From contig JAGFXQ010000029.1 of NCBI GenBank assembly GCA_017861355.1, forward strand, positions 1 through 20,605: a stretch of 20,605 nt of DNA. Direction: 5' to 3'. Source of the DNA: Bacillota bacterium. GTDB lineage: Bacteria > Bacillota > Clostridia > Lachnospirales > Lachnospiraceae. Each line of letters begins with the position of its first letter. Within the stretch, counting starts at the first letter, position 1. Made by a program: the position numbers and the translations under genes. This document shows, piece after piece, positions 14,524-20,605 of the stretch. The notes beneath the pieces were generated by a model that saw nothing but the letters and a program-made list of their open reading frames with translations, made no database searches and was not told where the DNA came from.

Positions 14524-15096
14524 CTATAAGCCTGCAAATCCGAAGAAAGCCATAGCCATCAGACCTGCGGTGATTAAAACAATCGGTGAGCCTTGGAAGG
14601 ATTTTGTGACGTCATTGTATTCAATTCTCTCACGGATACCCGCCATAATGATAATGGCAATCGTAAATCCTGCCGCAGTTCCGAAACCGTTAATCGTACT
14701 TTTGACCAGACCATAATCCTCTGTAACATTAATCAATGCAACACCAAGTACTGCACAGTTTGTTGTGATCAATGGAAGATATACACCAAGTGCGCTGTAA
14801 AGCGGACGGCTGTATTTCTTCAGAATCAGCTCTACGAACTGAACCAAACATGCAATAACCAAGATAAATACGATGGTCTGAAGATATCCCATGTCCAGCG
14901 GAACCAATAATTTAGAATAAATCAAGCTGCATAGTGCAGATGCTACCGTAATAACGAAGATTACCGCCGCTCCCATGCCTGCTGCTGTATTTGTTTTCTT
15001 TGATACTCCGAGGAACGGGCATAAGCCAAGGAATTGACTTAAGACAACGTTATTCACGAGTGCCGATCCTATAATTATCATGATGAGCTCTTTCAT
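14524..15096 (-). CDS. rnfA: Rnf complex membrane subunit RnfA
   Basis: A 190-residue, six-span membrane protein. I place the start at the ATG of MKELIMI (15096), 10 nt after GGAGG; the in-frame TTG at 15105 is only 1 nt from that site. The family motifs VLSQFLGLCPFLGVSK (Cys-26) and LITTNCAVLG (Cys-114) are present. These cysteines, with the matching pair in RnfE, are known in Rnf/Nqr structures to hold an intramembrane [2Fe-2S] cluster. RnfA and RnfE are inverted-topology homologues forming the core of the pump. It lies 15 nt after rnfE and 17 nt before rnfB. Confidence 0.95.
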   Translation of the reverse strand: MKELIMIIIGSALVNNVVLSQFLGLCPFLGVSKKTNTAAGMGAAVIFVITVASALCSLIYSKLLVPLDMGYLQTIVFILVIACLVQFVELILKKYSRPLYSALGVYLPLITTNCAVLGVALINVTEDYGLVKSTINGFGTAAGFTIAIIIMAGIRERIEYNDVTKSFQGSPIVLITAGLMAMAFFGFAGL

Positions 15097-15111
15097 CTTA
15101 ATCAATCCTCC

Positions 15112-15876
15112 TTATTTCTGATTTTGTGTGTCGCCTGCTTCGGATTTCTTTGCTATAGTTACCTTCGATGTCTCTGCCTTGGAGGATATCTCCTCACGGT
15201 TCGTGGTACAGGTGCTTCCCATACAGTGAGAGCAATCACCACCACAGCCGACATTGTTGCCTGCGGAACCGTTCGTTGCAGACGGTAATTTTAATTTGTT
15301 CTGCAACGCAGTCAGGATTGCCAAGGTAAATAACGCTCCCGGTGCGAGAATGAAGATCGAGATCGGCTCAAAGCTATCCGGGGTAATCTTAAAGCTGAAG
15401 ATCGTTCCGGCACCAAGTAATTCACGGAAGGAACCGATGATACTTAACGCCAAGGTGAAGCCCAATCCCATACCGATACCGTCGAAGAGGGATAACCCGA
15501 TGGAATTCTTTGCTGCATAAGCCTCCGCTCTGCCTAGAATGATACAGTTAACTACAATCAGAGGAATGTAAATACCCAACAACTCATTTACTACCGGGAG
15601 GTAGGCTGCCAAAAGTAACTGGACTACGGTAACCAAGGAAGCTACGACTACGATGTATGCCGGAATACGAACCTTGTCCGGGATAAATTTACGAAGTGCC
15701 GAAATCAGTAAGTTAGACATCGCGAGTACTACCGTTGTGGTCAGACCCATATACAAACCGTTGTTACCGGAGGTTGTTACTGCCAAGGTCGGACACATAC
15801 CAAGCATGATTATAAAGGTAGGATTCTCCTTAATAATACCGTTATAAATACGTTCTACATATTTATTCATCTTCAT
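15112..15876 (-). CDS. rnfE: Rnf complex membrane subunit RnfE with Cys-rich tail
   Basis: A 254-residue protein; the membrane core spans about residues 20-195. It has GMCPTLAVTTS (Cys-28) and VNCIILGRAEAYA (Cys-111), the predicted [2Fe-2S] ligands shared with RnfA, and FDGIGMGLGFTLAL. The core alone matches the usual RnfE length. An extra hydrophilic tail of about 58 residues follows, containing CGGDCSHCMGSTC (Cys-211, 215, 218, 223) and then many Lys, Glu, Thr and Ser. The tail could bind metal or a cluster. The start ATG shares one base with the rnfG stop (TAATG), and GGAGG lies 9 nt upstream inside rnfG, so translation is coupled. Confidence 0.94.
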   Translation of the reverse strand: MKMNKYVERIYNGIIKENPTFIIMLGMCPTLAVTTSGNNGLYMGLTTTVVLAMSNLLISALRKFIPDKVRIPAYIVVVASLVTVVQLLLAAYLPVVNELLGIYIPLIVVNCIILGRAEAYAAKNSIGLSLFDGIGMGLGFTLALSIIGSFRELLGAGTIFSFKITPDSFEPISIFILAPGALFTLAILTALQNKLKLPSATNGSAGNNVGCGGDCSHCMGSTCTTNREEISSKAETSKVTIAKKSEAGDTQNQK

Positions 15877-16523
15877 TATTGTCCGCCTCCTAACTCTGTG
15901 GAATGTGCTGTCACAAATTCGATACCAGCATTCACCGCATTGGTAACCGCTCTGGAAGTAATGGTTGCACCACTGATTGCATCAATCTGCTCGTCTGTGG
16001 TTGCTCCGGTCTTAGTTACTACGAATTGCGATACCTGCTTACCTAAGAATTGCCCAGTAAAATCCGGTTCTTTCGCTTTCATACCGAGACCTGCTGTCTC
16101 ACTGATCGCTAAGAACGCAATTCCCTTTAGACTTCCATCCAAGGAATATCCATAGACAAAGCGAATGCCATCCTTGTAGCCTGCAGAAGTGGAAACCGTG
16201 ATATTATATCCGAGCATTTCGTTGCTGCTGCTTAAGGCTTTGCTAATACTGTCAATTGTTACACCTGCATAGTCTGGATTGATGCTGACTAGATCTGTGC
16301 TACCAAGAATATTCATTAGATCTTCATCCTGTTCAAAGGAGGCAGCATCTGCGAAAACTTCCTGATTTGCTTCCAACGTCTTTTGCTCTGCCTGTATGGC
16401 AATGGGTTCTTTGGTGATCTCATAAACATAGCTGAGACCCAACCCGGATACTAAGGTTATGATAAAAAGTGCTATCGCATCTCTGATTAATTCAGACTTA
16501 ATAAAGGGTTTCTTATTTTTCAC
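15876..16523 (-). CDS. rnfG: Rnf complex FMN-binding subunit RnfG
   Basis: I place the start at GTG (16523), 10 nt after AAGGAG (16539-16534), giving 215 residues and an 11-nt overlap with rnfD. The frame also opens at a TTG at 16544 without its own ribosome site. One N-terminal membrane span (about residues 15-33) is followed by an extracytoplasmic FMN-binding domain. SGATITSRAV holds the Thr (residue 187 from the GTG) to which FMN is covalently attached through phosphate in known RnfG/NqrC proteins. ETAGLGMKAKEPDF is the other family signature. It passes electrons within the membrane complex. Confidence 0.94.
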   Translation of the reverse strand: MKNKKPFIKSELIRDAIALFIITLVSGLGLSYVYEITKEPIAIQAEQKTLEANQEVFADAASFEQDEDLMNILGSTDLVSINPDYAGVTIDSISKALSSSNEMLGYNITVSTSAGYKDGIRFVYGYSLDGSLKGIAFLAISETAGLGMKAKEPDFTGQFLGKQVSQFVVTKTGATTDEQIDAISGATITSRAVTNAVNAGIEFVTAHSTELGGGQ

Positions 16524-17508
16524 GAACAGCACGCTCCTTTCCAAAGGAAGTCTGTCTGGTTACCTTCTCTATTAACGGCACGAGAAGATTACAGAAGATG
16601 ATTGCATAGGATACCCCTTCTGCAGAACCTCCCTGCAGACGGAACAATCCGGTCAGAAGACCAAGACTGATACCAAATACGATCTGACCCACGCGGGTAA
16701 TCGGACTGGTAACATAATCCGTTGCCATGAAGAAAGCTCCGAGGAGTAGACCACCGCCAAGAATATGTCCCAGTACAAAGGTCATATCAAAGCCTTTGCC
16801 TCCGAAGATAAGTACAAATACCGCCAGGGAGATGATATAAGTTAGCGGAATGCGAAGAGAGATTACCTTCCTGAATAACAAATAAGCTGCGCCAATCAGG
16901 ATTGCAATGGCACTGGTCTCACCGATGGTACCACCGGTATTACCGATCAGCATCTTCCATAAATCAACTGACTCTCCGGCTTTTAATGCTGCCAAAGGAG
17001 TTGCACCGGATACCCCGTCCAGGGCTACAAAGCCATGCTTTATATAGTCCGCTGTATTCGGAGTAGTTAATTTCTCTACTGCAAAGCTTGTCATTCGCAC
17101 CGGGAAACTGATCAAGAGAAAAACACGAGCTGCCAGAGCCGGATTCATAAAATTTTGTCCCAAACCGCCAAACAGCATCTTAACAATCACAATTGCAAAT
17201 ACGCTTCCGACGATCGTCATCCATATAGGAAAGTTCGAAGGGAGATTATATGCCAGTAACAGACCGGTAACCACTGCGCTGTAATCACCGATGGTAGCAG
17301 ATTTCTTCATAAATCTGCAATACAGGTATTCTGTTAACACACAGGCAGCGATGGAAACTACAATCACCGTCAGAGCGTTGATACCAAAGTTATATACACC
17401 GAAGATACCGGCGGGAATTAATGCAAGCAGTACATCCTGCATAATGCTTTTTGTTGTAATCGGGCTTCTATTATGGGGAGCTGCCGATACATGAAATAAG
17501 TCACTCAA
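16513..17508 (-). CDS. rnfD: Rnf complex membrane subunit RnfD
   Basis: A 331-residue polytopic membrane protein starting at TTG (17508), about 6 nt after GAGGTG. It opens with SAAPHNRSPITTKSIMQDVLLALIPA. The conserved GQNFMNPALAARVFLLISFP lies at about 117-136. DGVSGATPLA holds Thr-170, the predicted site of covalent FMN attachment, as in NqrB/RnfD. The C-terminal spans include VLGHILGGGLLLGAFFMATDYVTSP. It carries electrons across the membrane with RnfG. The gene begins 32 nt after rnfC. Confidence 0.95.
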   Translation of the reverse strand: MSDLFHVSAAPHNRSPITTKSIMQDVLLALIPAGIFGVYNFGINALTVIVVSIAACVLTEYLYCRFMKKSATIGDYSAVVTGLLLAYNLPSNFPIWMTIVGSVFAIVIVKMLFGGLGQNFMNPALAARVFLLISFPVRMTSFAVEKLTTPNTADYIKHGFVALDGVSGATPLAALKAGESVDLWKMLIGNTGGTIGETSAIAILIGAAYLLFRKVISLRIPLTYIISLAVFVLIFGGKGFDMTFVLGHILGGGLLLGAFFMATDYVTSPITRVGQIVFGISLGLLTGLFRLQGGSAEGVSYAIIFCNLLVPLIEKVTRQTSFGKERAVREK

Positions 17509-17540
17509 CGTTTACACCTCTTTCATTATTTATGTTCGAA

Positions 17541-18860
17541 TTACGCTTTCTTACGCTTGCCAATAATACTGTTTCTTGTCTGCATAATTGACTGCGATAA
17601 GCTTCTCTTCGCCGGGCAGATATAGGAACAGCAGCCACAGCCACAGCACTCCATACCATCGGATTTAACAAAGCCATCGTCATCATTGCGGTTAGCAAGA
17701 GCAGCAAGCTGGAAAGGCATTAATTGTAACGGGCATTTCTCAGCGCACTTACCGCAACGGATGCAGGGACTTTCCTCCACTGCTGCTGTATCCTTCTTAA
17801 GACCAAGAAGTGCTGAAGAAGTCTTCATTACAGGAACATTACAGTTATACAATGCGATACCCATCATTGGTCCACCGGAGATCATCTTCTCCGGGCGATC
17901 GGTAAAGCCACCTGCTGCCTCAAGAATCTCCCAATAATCAATTCCGATTGCAACACTAAAATTCTGAGGATTCGTAACCGCATCGCCGGATACAGTGACA
18001 ATTCTACGGATGAGCGGTGTACTCTTAGCAACCGCATTATAGATTGCAATTACGGTATCTACGTTATCCACGACACAGCCTACATCAGCAGGAAGCTTCT
18101 TGGAATTGAGTTTTCTTCCTGTAATCGCATATACTAATTGACGCTCTCCGCCTTGCGGGTATTTTGTCTTAACACTGGCAACTTCAATATTGTTCTCCGT
18201 TGCAGTAAGTTCTCTTAATTTTTTAATTGCTTCGGGCTTATTATCCTCAATTGCAATCACACCCTTTGCATTTTCAAACAATCTTAATATTATCTTGAGG
18301 CCACCGATGATCTTCTCCGGTTCTTCTAACATCATACGGTAATCCGAAGTAAGGTAGGGTTCACATTCCGCACCGTTAACAATAACATAATCAATCTTAC
18401 TGTCATCCTTCGGGGTGAGCTTCACATGGGTCGGAAAGCCTGCGCCACCAAGACCCACGATACCAGCTTCTTTCACATAGCTGCGAATTTCTTCTTTTGT
18501 CAGTTTGTTTATGTCACGTTCTTTGCCAAAGTCGTCTACTGTCCGGTATTCATTGTCATTTTCTATTACAATGGATTCCACCATGTTTCCTGATACAGTT
18601 AATCTCTTCTCAATTTCTTTGACTGTTCCTGATACCGAGGCGATCACATGCGCAGAGATAAAGCCACCTGCCTCTGCTATTCGCTGACCGACGAGGACCT
18701 TGTCTCCTTTTGCGACGATCGGTTTTGCCGGAGCTCCAAGATGTTGAACCATAGGAAACACCAGATCACCCTTAGGTAAAAGAACAGTTGTAGGCTTGTC
18801 CATCGTCAGATCTTTACCGTCATACGTGTGGATACCACCCGGGAATGTTGACTTACCCAT
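17541..18860 (-). CDS. rnfC: Rnf complex NADH-binding subunit RnfC
   Basis: A 439-residue cytoplasmic subunit, the NAD(H) site of the ferredoxin:NAD+ oxidoreductase. It starts with TFPGGIHTYDGKDLT, a biotin-lipoyl-like domain. The Gly-rich FMN/NADH-binding part has GIVGLGGAGFPTHVK (133-147) and VNGAECEPYLTSD (161-173). Two 4Fe-4S motifs follow: Cys-366/369/372/376 and Cys-405/408/411/415. The RnfC length and order match clostridial complexes. It is the first gene of the operon; an AGGAAAAGG ribosome site is 4 nt before the ATG. Confidence 0.95.
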   Translation of the reverse strand: MGKSTFPGGIHTYDGKDLTMDKPTTVLLPKGDLVFPMVQHLGAPAKPIVAKGDKVLVGQRIAEAGGFISAHVIASVSGTVKEIEKRLTVSGNMVESIVIENDNEYRTVDDFGKERDINKLTKEEIRSYVKEAGIVGLGGAGFPTHVKLTPKDDSKIDYVIVNGAECEPYLTSDYRMMLEEPEKIIGGLKIILRLFENAKGVIAIEDNKPEAIKKLRELTATENNIEVASVKTKYPQGGERQLVYAITGRKLNSKKLPADVGCVVDNVDTVIAIYNAVAKSTPLIRRIVTVSGDAVTNPQNFSVAIGIDYWEILEAAGGFTDRPEKMISGGPMMGIALYNCNVPVMKTSSALLGLKKDTAAVEESPCIRCGKCAEKCPLQLMPFQLAALANRNDDDGFVKSDGMECCGCGCCSYICPAKRSLSQSIMQTRNSIIGKRKKA

Positions 18861-18968
18861 AGAACCTTTTCCTTCTTTCTTTTGATTTATTATGATACTT
18901 TTATTTCAGACCGAATTTGTTAGTAAAAATGGTATTGTAATGCATTATAATGTATAAAAATTCAGTCT

Positions 18969-19026
18969 TTGTTAAACATGCTGGTAAGTTTGTTAAGTAT
19001 AAAACTAAGTTCGTTAAGCTTAAAAC
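18969..19026. repeat. Three phased TTGTTAA-like sites upstream of rnfC
   Basis: TTGTTAA at 18969-18975 and 18990-18996, and TCGTTAA at 19011-19017, lie in the same direction exactly 21 bp apart, two DNA turns. The last two belong to 21-bp tandem units (18985-19005 and 19006-19026) that agree at 18 positions. TTGTTAA is the Rex half-site, but Rex sites are inverted repeats and these are direct. They lie downstream of the -10 box at 19057-19062. Confidence 0.6.
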
Positions 19027-19056
19027 AATGTGTTTATCCTTAAACGCACAAAAGGT

Positions 19057-19065
19057 ATTATAACA
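19057..19065 (-). promoter_or_regulatory. Extended -10 promoter of the rnf operon
   Basis: The minus strand reads TGTTATAAT (TG, one base, then TATAAT at 19062-19057). A -35 box is poor. The leader to rnfC is about 190 nt and includes the phased repeats. A second TATAAT nearer the gene (about 18945-18950) lacks a -35. Confidence 0.5.
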
Positions 19066-19107
19066 CAACCCTACTTATTTTGACAGAATAGTTATTAAAT
19101 TAACAAT

Positions 19108-19135
19108 AAAAAAAGCCTCACCGATTACGGTGGGC
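19108..19135 (-). terminator. Terminator downstream of spoIIID
   Basis: CACCG/CGGTG extended by GCC/GGC around a bulged base, with a 4-base loop (19115-19135). Seven T residues follow on the minus strand. It lies 166 nt after the spoIIID stop; the gap between shows no gene. Confidence 0.8.
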
Positions 19136-19301
19136 ATCTTTTGTACGATTTTTCTCTCTGCCTACATTATAACCCCCACCCCACAACCAAACAATATGGA
19201 GTTCATGGAAAGATTGAGTTTGCCCAAATACAAAGAAAAAGAGATTCTCCAAAGGAAAATCTCTTTCACTCATTGTTGGCTTACAGTCGAAACAATTCAC
19301 C

Positions 19302-19571
19302 CTAGTAAGCAGAATTATATCTTGTCTTATGAAGGTATTTTTCCTTAGTAGCTAAACCGCCTCTGATATGGCGCTCCGACTTATTGAGGTCCAAGACTAC
19401 CCTGGCTCTTTCTGCTAGGGAGGGGTTGATCTGCGTAAGACGTTCTGTTACGTCTTTATGTACGGTTGACTTCGATATCCCGAACTGTTTTGCGGTCTGC
19501 CTCACAGTCGCATTATTATCGATGATATAATTAGCGATTTCAACCGCCCGTTCCTCTATATAGCCTTTCAT
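19302..19571 (-). CDS. spoIIID: Sporulation transcriptional regulator SpoIIID
   Basis: An 89-residue DNA-binding protein. The helix-turn-helix reads ATVRQTAKQFGISKSTVHKD (about 21-40), followed by VTERLTQINPSLAERARVVLDLNKSERHIRGG and then ATKEKY, close to Bacillus subtilis SpoIIID throughout. It acts in the mother cell, activating or repressing many sigma-E genes and helping turn on sigK. GAGGGG precedes the ATG by 5 nt. A CATACAAT box upstream matches a sigma-E -10. Its presence implies that the host makes endospores. Confidence 0.95.
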   Translation of the reverse strand: MKGYIEERAVEIANYIIDNNATVRQTAKQFGISKSTVHKDVTERLTQINPSLAERARVVLDLNKSERHIRGGLATKEKYLHKTRYNSAY

Positions 19572-19601
19572 AGGGTTCCCCTCTATTATCGTTGTTGTTA
19601 C

Positions 19602-19609
19602 ATTGTATG
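19602..19609 (-). promoter_or_regulatory. Candidate sigma-E -10 box of spoIIID
   Basis: CATACAAT on the minus strand, 31 nt before the ATG, is a perfect sigma-E -10 sequence. No good sigma-E -35 is seen at 14-16 bp. Confidence 0.5.
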
Positions 19610-19659
19610 CAGGGAAAATAGGCGGTAGTACTTGGAATTTGTTTATCTTTGTACTGTTT

Positions 19660-19695
19660 AAAACCTTCTACAAAGAAATCTTAGTAAAAGGTTTT
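19660..19695 (-). terminator. Probable terminator after the sugar transferase gene
   Basis: Arms AAAACCTTTTAC and GTAGAAGGTTTT pair over 12 bp with one wobble, around a 12-base loop. Only four T residues end the stem, so termination may be partial. Confidence 0.55.
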
Positions 19696-19755
19696 CAATT
19701 CTTAATTATAGTCTGATTGTCAGCCGAATTATCATCTTTATCGAGGAAGAATCAT

Positions 19756-20605
19756 CTAATAAGCATCCTTATCTTTCAGTATCATTTGAATAGCTGTTCT
19801 AAAAATTATTTTTAGATCAAGCAATATATCCCACTTGTCTATGTAAATTGTATCCAACCGAACTACCTCATCAAAATCCGTTATCTTACTTCTCCCACTA
19901 ACTTGCCACATTCCGGTTATTCCTGGTTTAATGCTCACTCGCCTCCAATATCTTCTCTCATACTTGTTAACCTCGTCGAGAGTCGGAGGTCTTGTACCCA
20001 CCAAGCTCATATCACCGAAAAGTACATTAAAAAACTGTGGAAGCTCATCGATACTTGTTTTTCGAATAAATTTACCCACTTTTGTAATACGAGGATCATC
20101 CTTTATCTTAAACATAAAATCATTGTTCATTTCGTTTTGCTTCATTAGTTCTTTTTTTCTCTCTTCTGCATCGATATACATACTACGAAACTTATAAATG
20201 TAAAATTGCCGCCCATTCTGACCAACGCGTATCTGTTTAAAAAGGATTGGTCCTTTAGAATCTTCGATTTTTATAGCAATCGCAGCGGCTAACATAAGCG
20301 GCGAAAAAACAATAATACCAACAATGCTTCCCACAATATCCATAGTTCGTTTAATTGCTCTGGAGACATTGTTTAAAACAACCGTATGATAAGTGAGAAC
20401 CGGATAATTTCCTATACTACTGACATAACTATGTGCATCAATAGAGTAATAGAAGTCGAAGATCAGACCAACTGTAATACCCATATCCAAGCAATTTTCG
20501 ATATATGGCTTGTAGTACAATTCCGTACTTTTATGATCCATGATATAAACATAATCAATCGCATTATCATGAATTATGTTTTCCAAATCATCAATACTCC
20601 CCAGA
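19756..20605 (-). CDS. Polyprenyl-phosphate sugar phosphotransferase, C-terminal part (runs off right edge)
   Basis: The frame is open to the window edge; the residues before 20586 read LGSIDDLENI and continue a CoA-binding-like fold, so the gene is cut at its 5' end. About 283 residues are visible. KRTMDIVGSIVGIIVFSPLMLAAAIAIK is the membrane hairpin that starts the catalytic domain. It is followed by GPILFKQIRVGQNGRQFYIYKFRSM, then TSIDELPQFFNVLFGDMSLVGTRPP, then KPGITGMWQVSGRS, all signatures of the WbaP/WecP/CpsE family. Such enzymes attach the first sugar phosphate to undecaprenyl phosphate in capsule, exopolysaccharide or glycoprotein synthesis. The N-terminal membrane spans are outside the window. 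The sugar cannot be told. Confidence 0.92.
   Translation of the reverse strand, partial: LGSIDDLENIIHDNAIDYVYIMDHKSTELYYKPYIENCLDMGITVGLIFDFYYSIDAHSYVSSIGNYPVLTYHTVVLNNVSRAIKRTMDIVGSIVGIIVFSPLMLAAAIAIKIEDSKGPILFKQIRVGQNGRQFYIYKFRSMYIDAEERKKELMKQNEMNNDFMFKIKDDPRITKVGKFIRKTSIDELPQFFNVLFGDMSLVGTRPPTLDEVNKYERRYWRRVSIKPGITGMWQVSGRSKITDFDEVVRLDTIYIDKWDILLDLKIIFRTAIQMILKDKDAY

Noticed and set aside
18945..18950. Second TATAAT upstream of rnfC as main promoter
   Set aside because: No -35 at suitable spacing and no extended TG; kept only as a possible minor start.

Overview
The window looks like chromosome from an anaerobic, spore-forming, low-GC Clostridia, most likely Lachnospiraceae-like. The evidence is a complete clostridial-type rnfCDGEAB operon, the mother-cell sporulation regulator SpoIIID, a Firmicutes-type rpmG-secE-nusG-rplK-rplA-rplJ-rplL cluster with an L10 leader attenuator, strong Shine-Dalgarno sites and near-consensus sigma-A promoters. 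The species call is inference. I saw no tRNA, rRNA, CRISPR array, insertion sequence or phage gene.

Layout. (1) 1-3135: a truncated membrane-anchored protein runs leftward off the edge. Divergent from it is a blaI-blaR1-type pair whose M56 metalloprotease carries a C-terminal domain that is not a penicillin-binding domain. ACAnnTGT-core operators lie at both divergent promoters. (2) 3238-7164, minus strand: the ribosomal protein and transcription-elongation cluster, from a strong promoter upstream of rpmG to a perfect terminator after rplL. rplJ-rplL have their own consensus promoter and an attenuated L10 leader. rplJ is frameshifted with about 12 residues missing, and the rplJ-rplL gap holds two further copies of the L10 C-terminal codons at exact 54-bp spacing. 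(3) 7260-9594: a secreted S8 protease with a C-terminal Big2-like domain, divergent from an AraC-type regulator (9842-11089). (4) 11114-13517, minus strand: a LacI-type regulator followed by a FliD-like protein. (5) 13568-19062, minus strand: the Rnf complex operon (C, D, G, E, A, B), with an extended -10 promoter and three phased TTGTTAA-like sites in its leader. (6) 19108-20605, minus strand: spoIIID and the C-terminal part of a polyprenyl-phosphate sugar transferase that runs off the right edge.

How the parts work together. Rnf couples reduced-ferredoxin oxidation by NAD+ to ion export. The ribosomal cluster supplies the L1/L11 and L10-L12 stalks plus NusG and SecE. The remaining modules are regulator-target pairs: BlaI/BlaR1, AraC beside the protease, and LacI with the FliD-like gene. 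No module here is wholly undescribed. The most unusual features are the rplJ lesion with its triplicated tail codons and covarying hairpins, the shared BlaI-type operators with an alternative BlaR1 sensor, the phased repeats upstream of rnfC, the Cys-rich RnfE tail and the out-of-context FliD-like protein.
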